From contig OZ020244.1 in the NCBI GenBank assembly GCA_963971285.1, positions 930,001-994,000 of the forward strand: DNA of 64,000 bases. Direction: 5' to 3'. The position numbers and the translations under genes are program-made. Of the stretch, positions 11,401 to 20,037 are shown in pieces. Source of the DNA: Astropecten irregularis. Lineage: Eukaryota; Echinodermata; Asteroidea; Paxillosida; Astropectinidae. How positions within the stretch are numbered: the stretch's first letter is position 1; each line of letters starts with the position of its first letter. The notes under the pieces were generated by a model that did no database searches, was not told the origin of the DNA, and saw only the letters and a program-made list of their open reading frames with translations.

Positions 11401-14400
11401 CACTGCAATCCTAGAAATCAATAACAATCAGGTAAGCAGGTTAGTTTGGTTAAGACACAGTAAATTCCTCATGAACTCTATCAGCATCCAGTAAGCCTAG
11501 CACTAGTGATCCACCTCACTGCAATCCTAGAAATCAATAACAATCAGGTAAGCAGGTTAGTTTGGTCAAGACACAGTAAATTCCTCATGAACTCTATCAG
11601 CATCCAGTAAGCCTAGCACTAGTGATCCACCTCACTGCAATCCTAGAAATCAATAACAATCAGGTAAGCAGGTTAGTTTGGTTAAGACACAGTAAATTCC
11701 TCATGAACTCTATCAGCATCCAGTAAGCCTAAATAATAATAACTATTGCACCAAGGCAATGACCAGTGCAAAAAGGCAATGACCAGTGCACCAAGGCAAT
11801 GACCAGAAGCACCAAGACAATGACCAGGAGCACCAAGACAATGACCAGGGGCACCAAGGCAATGACCAGGCAATAACAAGTGCACCAAGACATTGACCAG
11901 GGGCACCAAGGCAATGACCAGGGGCACCAAGGCAATAACCAGGGGCACCAGGGCAATGACCAGGCAATAACAAGTGCACCAAGACATTGACCAGGGGCAC
12001 CAAGCCAATGACCAGTGCACCAAGGCAATGACCAGAAGCACCAAGACAATGACCAGTGCACCAAGGCAATGACCAGGGGCACCAAGACAATGACCAGTGC
12101 ACCAAGGAAATGACCAGGGGCACCAAGCCAATGACCAGTGCACCAAGGCAATGACCAGGGGCACCAAGGCAATGGCCAGGGGCACCAAGCCAATGACCAG
12201 GAACACCAAGACAATGACCAGGCAACACCAAGGCAATGACCAGGGGCACCAAGGCAATGACCAGGCAGCACCAAGGCAATGACCAGTGCACCAAGACAAT
12301 GACCAGGGGCACCAAGGCAATGACCAGTGCACCAAGGCAATGACCAGTGCACCAAGCAATGACCAGGGGCACCAAGACAATGACCAGGCAACACCAAGGC
12401 AATGACCAGGGGCACCAAGGCAATGACCAGGCAGCACCAAGGCAATGACCAGTGCACCAAGACAATGACCAGGGGCACCAAGGCAATGACCAGTGCACCA
12501 AGGCAATGACCAGTGCACCAAGCAATGACCAGGGGCACCAAGACAATGACCAGGCAACACCAAGGCAATGACCAGGGGCACCAAGGCAATGACCAGGCAG
12601 CACCAAGGCAATGACCAGTGCACCAAGACAATGACCAGGGGCACCAAGGCAATGACCAGTGCACCAAGGCAATGACCAGTGCACCAAGCAATGACCAGGG
12701 GCACCAAGGCAGTGACCAGGGGCACCAAGACAATGACCAGTGCACCAAGGCAATCTTAACAGAAATTAAAATGGAATGGAATTACCTCTGATTATCCATT
12801 CATCAGGAGTAAAATCCACACATGTTTCATGTTCTACTTCATCTCTGGTTTCATTGATGATTAATCCTGGTGCAGGTGGAATCAAGTCAGCTATGATTGC
12901 TACTGATGAGATGATGTTCTCATATGCTACGTAGTTCAGCAGTTCTATGTTGAAGTAGTAGATATTATTGTGATCCAGATGGACTGAGTCATGACTGAAC
13001 TCCACTGTATGACCAATACCAAGACGCTCATAGTGTGTCAAGAGACCATACTGGAAGGAAGAAAGGTCAAATGAAAAGCAAATGAATCTGAAACTGAAAT
13101 ATTATCACCACTGACATGAGCTGGTGCAGAGCTCTCCAAAGGTTTGCTATCTTCCTCTGTCTCTTGAAACCTAAGGCAATTCAGGAAATTAATTGATCAT
13201 GACAGGTGAATAAAAATGCCAGAATGATCTGCTAACTGGTAAAATATGAAGAATTATTTGCTAAGTCAAGTGAGTGTCTGTCTCCCTCTAGCTTATATGT
13301 CTGTGATTGCTACAGTCCTTGACACCTGTGTCAGTGTTCAAGTTTCATATGTAGGTAACAGGTGCAGAATTATAACTTGACTAGCAGAATCTTTCTCAAA
13401 GTCTATAAAACCTTGTAGCCTTTGAAAAAGATCCTGCTTGCATCAAACCACTAATATAAATGAAGAATTCTTACTGTTATTCCAGTAGATAAGTCTGGGT
13501 TTGGTCTCTGTCCAGTTGCCTCGTGTGTTGAGACTAATATTAATCAACATTGGGTCCTGTAGCTCAGTCTGTCCAAGATGTAGAACTGTGGCTCATACAC
13601 AAACTGTATCCTACAGGAATAAAGAACATTACAGTTGAGTGCAGGTTGGGTCTAAGTGACATACATGTACTGAGTAATTAGGCTCACTTAGTAATTAGAC
13701 TCAATCAATTTGCAAGAATGTATTACTAATTTTGCACTGATGTACTGATCTTTTCAAAACGGTCAAATCTATTTAGGATGATGCAAGTAACAATCTGATT
13801 TGTTTGATAATCAATCTGCTTGTTTGTCCATTCGTGCGAGTAAGGAAACAAAATCAAGTATTTGAAGTTTTACAAGACTGTTCCTACATTCAAATATCAA
13901 AGTGATAATGGACAGTTACAAGTGACAATTTCTCAGTCATTTGAGAGTGTATTTCTGTATAACAGCAAACACAAAGAGAAAAACTCTGACTACAAACCTG
14001 GCAGTCTGGATGTGTACTGGATGGTGTATAAGGGATAGGTGATATGGCATGTACTCAGGAGCAGCATTGGATGTAAATTCCTCATGAACTCTATCAGCAT
14101 CCAGTAAGCCTAGCACTAGTGATCCACCTCACTGCAATCCTAGAAATTAATAACGATCGTGTAAGCAGGTTAGTTTGGTCAAGACACAGTAAATTCCTCA
14201 TGAACTCTATCAGCATCCAGTAAGCCTAGCACTAGTGATCCACCTCACTGCAATCCTAGAAATTAATAACAATCAGGTAAGCAGGTTAGTTTGGTCAAGA
14301 CACAGTAAATTCCTCATGAACTCTATCAGCATCCAGTAAGCCTAGCACAAGTGATCCATCTCACTGCAATCCTAGAAATCAATAACAATCAGGTAAGCAG

Positions 14401-17400
14401 GTTAGTTTGGTCAAGACACAGTAAATTCCTCATGAACTCTATCAGCATCCAGTAAGCCTAGCACAAGTGATCCACCTCACTGCAATCCTAGAAATCAATA
14501 ACAATCAGGTAAGCAGGTTAGTTTGGTCAAGACACAGTAAATTCCTCATGAACTCTATCAGCATCCAGTAAGCCTAGCACTAGTGATCCACCTCACTGCA
14601 ATCCTAGAAATCAATAACAATCAGGTAAGCAGGTTAGTTTGGTCAAGACACAGTAAATTCCTCATGAACTCTATCAGCATCCAGTAAGCCTAGCACTAGT
14701 GATCCACCTCACTGCAATCCTAGAAATCAATAACAATCAGGTAAGCAGGTTAGTTTGGTCAAGACACAGTATTTCCCTCATGAACTCTATCAACATCCAG
14801 TAAGCATAGCACTAGTGATCCATCTCACTGCAATCCTAGAAATCAATAACAATCAGGTAAGCAGGTTAGTTTGGTTAAAACACAGTAAATTCCTCATGAA
14901 CTCTATCAGCATCCAGTAAGCATAGCACTAGTGATCCACCTCAGTGCAATCCTAGAAATCAATAACAATCAGGTAAGCAGGTTAGTTTGGTTAAAACACA
15001 GTAAATTCCTCATGAACTCTATCAGCATCCAGTAAGCCAAAATAATAATAACTATTGCACCAAGGCAATGACCAGTGCAAAAAGGCAATGACCAGTGCAC
15101 CAAGGCAATGACCAGGGGCACCAAGACAATGACCAGAAGCACCAAGGCAACGACCAGAAGCACCAACACAATGACCAGGAGCACCAAGACAATGACCAGG
15201 GGCACCAAGGCAATGACCAGGGGCACCAAGACAATGACCAGGGGCACCAAGGCAATGACCAGTGCACCAAGACAATGACCAGTGCACCAAGGCAATGACC
15301 AGGCAGCACAAAGGCAATAACAAGTGCACCAAGGCAATGACCAGTGCACCAAGGCAATGACCAGGCAGCACAAAGGCAATAACAAGTGCACCAAGACAAT
15401 GACCAGGGGCACAAAGGCAATGACCAGTGCACCAATGCAATGACCAGAAGCACCAAGACAATGACCAGTGCACCAAGGCAATGACCAGGGGCACCAAGAC
15501 AATGATCAGTGCACCAAGGCAATGATCAGGGGCACCAAGCCAATGACCAGGGGCACCAAGGCAATGGCCAGGGGCACCAAGCCAATGACCAGGAACACCA
15601 AGGCAATGACCAGGGGCACCAAGCCAATGACCAGTGCACCAAGGCAATGACCAGTGCACCAAGGCAATGACCAGTGCACCAAGGCAATGACCAGGAGCAC
15701 CAAGGCAATGACCAGGAACACCAAGGCAATGACCAGGGGCACCAAGGCAATGGCCAGTGCACCTAGGCAATGACCAGGAGCACCAAGGCAAGGACCGGGA
15801 AGCACCAAGGCAATGACCAGGAGCACCAATGCAATGACCAGGGGCACTAAGGCAATGACCAGGAGCACCAAGGCAATGACCAGGAGCACCAAGGCAATGA
15901 CCAGGAGCACCAAGGCAATGACCAGGAGCACCAAGGCAATGACCAGGAGCACCAAGGCAATGACCAGGAGCACCAAGGCAATGACCAGGAGCACCAAAGC
16001 AATGACCAGGAGCACCAAGGCAATGACCAGGAGCACCAAGGCAATGACCAGGAGCACCAAGGCAATGACCAGGAGCACCAAGGCAATGACCAGGAGCACC
16101 AAGGCAATGACCAGGCAGCACCAAGGCAATGACCATTGCACCTAGGCAATGACCAGGAACACAAAGGCAATGGCCAGGGGCACCAAGCCAATGACCGGGA
16201 AGCACCTAGGCAATGACCAGGAACACCAAGACAATAACCAGGCAGCACCAAGGCAATGATCAGGGGCACCAAGGCAATGACCAGTGCACCAAGACAATGA
16301 CCAGTGCACCAAGGCAATGACCAGGCAGCACCAAGGCAATGACCAGTGCACCAAGACAATGACCAGGGGCACCAAGGCAATGACCAGTGTACCAAGGCAA
16401 TGGCCAGTGCACCAGGCAATGACCAGGGGCACCAAGGCAATGACCAGGGGCACCAAGACAATGACCAGTGCACCAAGGCAATCTTAACAGAAATTAAAAT
16501 GGAATGGAATTACCTCTGATTATCCATTCATCAGGAGTGAAATCCACACATGTTTCATGTTCTACTTCATCTCTGGTTTCATTGATGATTAATCCTGGTG
16601 CAGGTGGAATCAAGTCAGCTATGATTGCTACTGATGAGATGATGTTCTCATATGCTACGTAGTTCAGCAGTTCTATGTTGAAGTAGTAGAGATTATTGTG
16701 ATCCAGATGGACTGAGTCATGACTGAACTCCACTGTATGACCGATACCAAGACGCTCATAGTGTGTCAAGAGACCATACTGGAAGGAAGAAAGGTCAAAT
16801 GAAAAGCAAATGAATCTGAAACTGAAATATTATCACCACTGACATGAGCTGGTGCAGAGCTCTCCAAAGGTTTGCTATCTTCCTCTGTCTCTTGAAACCT
16901 AAGGCAATTCAGGAAATTAATTGATCATGACAGGTGAATAAAAATGCCAGAATGATCTGCTAACTGGTGAAATATGAAGAATTATTTGCTATATCGAGCA
17001 GCAATTCCTCAAGTACACGATCGTAATATTGAGTCCTAAGATATGACTCTTTGAGAATATTACCCTTCACATTTGGTCAACCTTGGTGGTAATAGACAGT
17101 TAGTATTATCTATCTGACGTTTTGATCCTAGCAGGATTTTCAAAAAAGATCCTGCTTGGATTAAAAGGTATGCCCCTTTTAACTCCCAAGCATTTGATAC
17201 ATTTCAGGTTATTATTTTGGCTGATGAGCAGTTTACAGCAGTTTATTACATGTATTGATTAGAAGTCAGTGTATTATCCAGTTTGCTTAGGTCATCTCTA
17301 GGAACAAAGTAAAGTAGCACCTGTGAAATGATGGCTGATGGTCCAGCAAACTCGGTCTTGAAGATGATGTTACTCCCTCCAGGAACAGTACCAACCTGGT

Positions 17401-18368
17401 ATTAGAAGGTGACTAAGCTCCTATCATCAGCTGCAGCTATCTCTAGCTGGAAGGCTGGCTGTGTATAATCTAGTCCAGGTATCTGCTCTACATCACACCT
17501 GTTGCCACCTGCTGCACTCCTTCTAGTTACTCCATCCTTTACATGATTGAAAGAAGGTATTGAAGAATCAAATGTTATCAGCCTTGTCAAACAAATCTTT
17601 GTATCAGTGCTTAAAGGTGCATGTTCACATTACAATTTGGTTTAGATTTCCATCATGGAAATATGTTGTCTGTCAAGTTCCATGCAATGGGTGAAGATGC
17701 CCTACAAGTTACAGTTAATAATATGTAAATATATTCAAAATAATGTAGCGGTAGCTAATGGCCCTTTCACATAGGACCTTGTTGCAGTGATGCAACAAAA
17801 TATTGGTAATGCTTTAAGTTTCAAGGTATTTAAGGAGAGAAACTTTAATGCTGGTTGGTAATGCTAAAAAGCCAGGCCAGGCCTGCGCTTTGCCTGGGTT
17901 GTTGGGCTTCTATAATCCATAGACTTGAACTATCAACTTCAAGCCCTGCTTTGTCCTGCATCATAGTTTGCACTATTAATGAACTAAAAGACTGAGTCCA
18001 TATTGATCATGGACAAAATTCAGAAGCCAGGCTTTGTAGTGAAGTTCAGGGCTGACAAGAGAAGGATTTCAGGCCTGAAGGCCAGGGCTTGGCCAGGCTT
18101 TTCAGTGGTCGAGCCCTGGCCCGTATTAAAGTTTCTTTCCTAAGAGAATAGATTCAAGTTACCACTGCTGTTGAGTAGTCTTCAATAGCAGGTGGAGATG
18201 AATCAAGTCTCTTAGTGTCAACATCAAATATATTGCTATGTATTGAAGAGGCTTGGTATCTCCACAGATCTGTCTTGTATAGAGTCTTGCGACCAAAGAA
18301 AGGAACCTTCAAGGTGACTAAACCTTTGAGATGGAGTATCAACGGAATCATCTATATCCATCTTCAGT
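2316..18368 (-). CDS. Gene model: large extracellular mosaic protein, exons on the minus strand, apparently decaying
   Basis: Read on the minus strand, the exons run F (18.3 kb), E (17.5 kb), then A-B-C three times, then G (2.4 kb). E ends in phase 0 and A starts in phase 0. A ends in phase 1 and B needs phase 1. B ends in phase 2 and C needs phase 2. This agreement supports a real exon order. The content (D-x-TPP-x-PG motif, cadherin-like beta-strand motif, start of an EGF module) points to a secreted or cell-surface adhesion or matrix protein. Exon C ends in phase 1 while the next A and G need phase 0, so exons are missing from this model or skipped. Several exons carry stops or frameshifts. 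The protein family is not named with certainty, and promoter and first exon are not seen. Confidence 0.5.
2597..2716. mobile_element. Short palindromic element, ~34-bp inverted ends
   Basis: CCCAAATCTC.GGCT..GCTGCAAAT.ACACAC at 2597-2630 is repeated in inverted orientation at 2683-2716 with about 3-4 mismatches, around a 50-bp centre. The structure fits a minimal MITE or a long hairpin. No second copy was noticed in the window. Confidence 0.7.
2785..3551. repeat. 55-bp tandem repeat, about 14 copies
   Basis: TCTGTCTCCCTCTAGTGATC recurs every 55 bp (for example 2932, 2987, 3042, 3097, 3152), with one shortened unit near 2860-2880. The last unit runs into TTTATATGTCTGTGATTGCT. That same junction begins the second and third copies of the large duplication at 7.29 and 13.27 kb, so a single 55-bp unit marks each duplication start. 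Confidence 0.95.
3734..3876 (-). pseudogene. Exon C, copy 1, with premature stop
   Basis: The acceptor TTCTTTATTCCTGTAG and the donor AACA followed by GTAAGAATT bound a 143-nt exon. In phase 2 it reads [20 protein letters not shown], then [14 protein letters not shown], then TGA. In copies 2 and 3 the codon at that place is TGG (N-W-T-E-T). This copy keeps the 7 bp missing from the others but has gained a stop, so its frame closes about 35 codons in. The protein family is not recognised. Confidence 0.55.
4266..4379 (-). pseudogene. Exon B, copy 1, with 2-bp insertion
   Basis: This copy of exon B starts after the acceptor GTGCTAG and reads [20 protein letters not shown], then loses frame. It carries GATATATGG where the other two copies have GATATGG. 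It is 114 nt against 112 nt, and the extra two bases shift the frame near the middle. The donor (GCCAG followed by GTTTGT) is intact. Its first ~37 nt are the segment multiplied in the adjoining 116-bp array. Confidence 0.6.
4380..5425 (-). repeat. 116-bp tandem array 1, 9 units
   Basis: The word CATGAACTCTATCAGCATCC recurs every 116 bp from the true exon B copy at 4352 to 5396. Read on the minus strand, each unit contains the splice acceptor sequence GGATCACTAGTGCTAG, the first ~37 nt of exon B, and about 80 nt of intron. The array ends at 5425, right at the exon-start boundary, where an AAATAATAATA tract and then the 21-bp minisatellite begin. Confidence 0.95.
5448..6480. repeat. 21-bp minisatellite, array 1
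   Basis: About 49 units of GCACCAAGGCAATGACCAGG-type sequence fill this stretch, with frequent G/A and GGG/GTG variants. The unit length is a multiple of three, so long open frames exist on both strands and in several frames (up to 393 codons). These are artefacts of the repeat. It lies inside the intron between exons A and B of module 1. Confidence 0.95.
6512..6776 (-). CDS. Exon A, copy 1: extracellular domain with D-x-TPP-x-PG motif
   Basis: A strong minus-strand acceptor (CCTTTCTTCCTTCCAG) opens a 265-nt exon that ends at CAGAG followed by GTAATTCC. The 88 complete codons start [20 protein letters not shown] and carry [14 protein letters not shown] at residues 54-67. D-x-TPP-x-PG is common in fibronectin-III/Ig-like repeats of large invertebrate extracellular proteins. 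There is a single cysteine, at residue 77. Phase is 0 in, 1 out. Compared with copies 2 and 3 it has Y27 (H), T57 (I) and V70 (D). The exon is open and looks intact. Exact domain family not assigned. Confidence 0.7.
6777..7290. other. Intron flank of exon A, shared between modules
   Basis: No coding signal was seen. From 7107 there is a degenerate TTTTGATCCTAGCA...AAAGATCC block that matches 17115-17160 and is related to the motif of the 60-bp array at 48.9 kb. The end at 7290 is the duplication breakpoint. Confidence 0.6.
7498..7633 (-). pseudogene. Exon C, copy 2, with 7-bp deletion
   Basis: It has the same acceptor and donor as copy 1, but 136 nt rather than 143. Seven bases are missing at the ATC-GCTAGTCTTAG position of copy 1, shifting the frame after FYIL. 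The downstream part keeps the TGG codon that is a stop in copy 1 (N-W-T-E-T-K-P). The lesion is therefore complementary to that of copy 1. Confidence 0.55.
8021..8132 (-). CDS. Exon B, copy 2, open
   Basis: This is a 112-nt exon bounded by GTGCTAG and by GCCAG followed by GTTTGT. In phase 1 it reads [20 protein letters not shown], then [16 protein letters not shown], without a stop, and leaves phase 2 for exon C. Phase agreement with exon A (phase 1 out) supports this acceptor rather than the better pyrimidine tract a little upstream (TTATTGATTTCTAG), use of which would bring in-frame stops. Confidence 0.6.
8133..11730 (-). repeat. 116-bp tandem array 2, 31 units, with higher-order structure
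   Basis: Thirty-one 116-bp periods separate the first and last CTC..GAACTCTATCA words (8104 and 11701). Variant markers recur about 928 bp apart: CATTAACTC near 9730 and 10660, CAACATCC near 10090 and 11017, CAGGAACTC near 10195 and 11122. That means a block of eight units was itself duplicated. GTTATTTTGGTC variants recur every 232 bp near 8424, 8655 and 8887, a two-unit pattern. Each unit carries a copy of the exon B acceptor. Confidence 0.95.
11747..12754. repeat. 21-bp minisatellite, array 2
   Basis: These are units of the same GCACCAAGGCAATGACCAG family as array 1. A block starting at GCAACACCAAGG near 12222 repeats near 12388 and 12554, a period of about 166 bp or eight units, so this array also expanded in blocks. 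Long open frames in several phases are repeat artefacts. Confidence 0.95.
12786..13050 (-). CDS. Exon A, copy 2
   Basis: This is 265 nt with the same acceptor (CTTTCTTCCTTCCAG) and donor (CAGAG followed by GTAATT) as copy 1. It encodes the same 88 residues with H27, I30, I57 and D70. The TPPAPG motif and the single cysteine at residue 77 are kept. It is open throughout. The few differences from copies 1 and 3 indicate a recent duplication. Confidence 0.7.
13475..13610 (-). pseudogene. Exon C, copy 3, with 7-bp deletion
   Basis: It is 136 nt with the same 7-bp deletion as copy 2 and an intact acceptor and donor. After [13 protein letters not shown] the frame reaches TGA. The other frame then reads [20 protein letters not shown], which resembles the continuation seen in copy 1. 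Sharing the deletion suggests copies 2 and 3 are closer to each other than to copy 1. Confidence 0.55.
13998..14109 (-). CDS. Exon B, copy 3, open
   Basis: This is a 112-nt exon identical in layout to copy 2 ([20 protein letters not shown], then [16 protein letters not shown]), entering in phase 1 and leaving in phase 2. It is bordered on the right by the 8-unit 116-bp array whose units repeat its first ~37 nt. Confidence 0.6.
14110..15038 (-). repeat. 116-bp tandem array 3, 8 units
   Basis: Eight 116-bp periods run between 14083 and 15011. Variants such as CATAGCAC for CCTAGCAC and GTTAAAACAC mark the right-hand units. It ends at AGTAAGCC, then AAAATAATAATA and the 21-bp minisatellite, the same junction as arrays 1 and 2. 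Confidence 0.95.
15055..16482. repeat. 21-bp minisatellite, array 3
   Basis: This is the longest of the three arrays, about 68 units. A homogeneous run of GAGCACCAAGGCAATGACCAG covers roughly 15840-16110, matching a similar run in array 1 at 6040-6295. All long open frames here are repeat artefacts (7-residue periodic peptides in several frames on both strands). Confidence 0.95.
16514..16778 (-). CDS. Exon A, copy 3
   Basis: This 265-nt exon has intact acceptor and donor and the same 88-codon reading as copies 1 and 2 (H27, I57, D70). It follows exon E upstream in transcription: E ends in phase 0 and this exon begins in phase 0 (TAT GGT CTC), so the E-to-A junction is consistent. The TPPAPG motif is at residues 57-62. 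Confidence 0.7.
17321..17590 (-). pseudogene. Exon E: extracellular repeat domain with one in-frame stop
   Basis: The minus strand reads [20 protein letters not shown], then [17 protein letters not shown], then TAA (17402-17404). It then continues in the same frame [20 protein letters not shown] and PSAIISQ to a donor CACAG followed by GTGCT. The sense of the frame on both sides of the stop shows one domain interrupted by a single codon, either a mutation or a base-calling error. Phase out is 0. The upstream acceptor is uncertain, so the 5' limit is approximate. The family resembles uncharacterised invertebrate extracellular repeats. Confidence 0.55.
17834..18140. mobile_element. TIR element with TAA target duplication
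   Basis: GGAGAGAAACTTTAATGCTGG at the left is inverted at the right as CCGTATTAAAGTTTCTTTCC, and both sides are flanked by TAA (17831-17833 and 18141-18143). The interior has GGCCAGGCCTG/CAGGCCTGAAGGCC words shared with the related element at 47605-48104. A 3-bp TWA target site is typical of PIF/Harbinger elements. There is no coding capacity, so it is non-autonomous. Confidence 0.65.
18163..18368 (-). pseudogene. Candidate exon F of the minus-strand gene, probably frame-broken
   Basis: The acceptor GGCATCCACAG and the donor CAGCAGTG followed by GTAACTT bound 206 nt. One frame reads [20 protein letters not shown], then [20 protein letters not shown], and stays open through the donor in phase 0, but it begins with TGA and TAG codons just after the acceptor. 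Another frame is open at the start and closes later. The splice sites suggest a real exon, and the frames suggest it is broken. Low confidence. Confidence 0.35.
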
Positions 18369-19507
18369 CTGTGGATGCCATGGAAACAAGAAAGACAAAA
18401 AGTAAGAAATGAAATGATAATATTTACAGAATATCAACAGATGGGAAATTATAGGAACTATAATTCAACAGAGCTTGCAATAATCTTTTCTCAACAAGCC
18501 ACCACAGCTTAGGCCAAAAAACAAAAATCTCCAGCTTCTGGTCACCACGCAAATTGCTGTAGACCTGAGTGTCTGCAAAATAAAGAAGTTTTTTATTTTT
18601 GACAAAACGATTTCCAAACTTACTTGACCGGCAGGAATTCTGCTACCGTGTAATTTTAAAGTGTTTTGGTGGGTGGGGTTGATTTAAGGTAGAATTAGAA
18701 ATGTATGGTGATTAGGAATGGTCTCGGCCTCCATGTACTTAATCTGGGCACTTTTATCAAATGACGTCATTCGTGTCTGAATTAGTTCGCTGTGGCTTAA
18801 TATTACACATGATTCTATGGGAACTGGCTGTGGATGCTTCCGAACACGGCGAGTAATTTCCAGCCATATCCAATTGATTCTGACCCACCGACCACCGTCT
18901 GTGAACCGGACAAACAAAGTGTGGTCTTATGTCCTGCTCATGTACAGGGCTGGAAATAAGGTTTGGTGAGGGCAAGGCCAAATGGCCTTGGTAATTTTCA
19001 AATTTTGGGGGCACCAAGGCCATTTGGAAGGGCACGGAGGCCAAATACTCTTTAGCTGTAGGGCACCAAGGCAAAAATTAAAAACTGAAGTTTTATAGAG
19101 TGACCATAAACCAAAACAGCCTTCTTTGTTTCCTCTTTAAACCTCACTCAAATATACTTTCTTTCCATTAAATGTTGTAAAAACCGGCCGTCGGGATTCG
19201 CGGTGTACTCCCAATGTCCCAATGAAATCAGACATGTGCATACACATGTGCATGTGCTTTTATGTACATGTACACATGTACAATACCCCAGTAGTGCGAC
19301 TTTTTATATATTTCTTTCTCGTTGACAACCTAAAGAAATTAACATAAAAAAACAGAGCTGTTTTGAAATTTGTCTCACTTACTGGGCTGTCAGAACTCCT
19401 ACATTTTAACGATTTTTTACTTCATCGATCCCATAATGCAGTAATAGCTGTAGCCCTATTTCTCATTGTTTACAATGTTGACATACATGATAATATAAAC
19501 TATAAAG
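18369..19507. other. Stretch without a convincing gene
   Basis: No exon with good splice sites was recognised. Around 18960-19080 there is a GGCAAGGCCAAATGGCC / GGGCACCAAGGC word cluster that resembles the 21-bp minisatellite motif but is not tandem. Around 19220-19285 there are overlapping ACATGT/GTACATGT palindromic words. Confidence 0.5.
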
Positions 19508-20037
19508 TTTAACTTAGGCAGTGGATATTTTGCCGGCGACGGCAAAAGTTCCGAAAAGCTATTTTGCCGGTAAGTGTTTTCTGATTGGTCACTACCCGTG
19601 ACGTATTTGTTGCCGGCAACGCGTGCGGGAGCTGTATCGAACTCACCACTGATTTGGTCTCTGGCCCGTTCGCCTGGAGCGGTACTTTTTGCTGCCTTTA
19701 ACGCAAGCATATTTCAACTCAAAATAAATAAGCGCTTCGTTGCCCTTGACGTTAATTCGTTTGGCAGCTGCAGCCAGCGTATGGGTGTCTCCGTTTCCAG
19801 TAGCTTATTTTTTGCTGCCTCTCGAAGTTGGAAATAGCATGTTCAACCTCTTTGAAACTAGATAATTTGTCGCCGACATGTAACACGCTCGTCGTCGACG
19901 CCATGATTATCTGAGCTGAGGTGCGCGCGCCGGTAGGAGATGACGTCATTACCAGCCAATCAGAAAACACTTACCGGCAAAATAGCGTTTCGGAACTTTT
20001 GCCGTCGCCGGAAAAAAAAAAAAACTGCCTTTAACTT
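19508..20037. mobile_element. Non-autonomous TIR element with 8-bp target duplication
   Basis: The element (19516-20029) starts AGGCAGTGGATATTTTGCC and ends in ACTGCC. Its ends share about 75 bp of inverted repeat containing CGACGGCAAAAGTTCCGAAA and CCGGTAAGTGTTTTCTGATT. The sequence TTTAACTT stands on both sides (19508-19515 and 20030-20037), a clean 8-bp target duplication. An 8-bp duplication fits hAT, P or Merlin superfamilies; I cannot choose by end sequence alone. No transposase is present. Confidence 0.85.

Larger units (their letters stand above)
7291..13264 (-). repeat. Segmental duplication module 2
   Basis: It begins with a single 55-bp repeat unit and repeats the order exon C (7.6 kb), exon B (8.1 kb), 116-bp array (31 units), 21-bp minisatellite, exon A (12.9 kb). 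It lacks the last ~300 bp of flank present in copies 1 and 3: at 13264 the sequence AATTATTTGCTAAGTCAAG passes directly into the 55-bp unit that starts module 3. Confidence 0.9.
13265..17300 (-). repeat. Segmental duplication module 3
   Basis: This third copy begins with one 55-bp repeat unit at 13270, then exon C, exon B, a 116-bp array (8 units), a 21-bp minisatellite and exon A, and the same ~300-bp flank as copy 1 up to GTCATCTCTAGGAACA. Beyond 17300 the sequence continues into exon E, which exists once, so this copy holds the original 5' boundary of the module. Confidence 0.9.

Noticed and set aside
19005-19080. Ancestral single copy of the 21-bp minisatellite (GGGCACCAAGGC words)
   Set aside because: Only about 12 bp are shared, without the CAATGACCAG half, so this may be chance.
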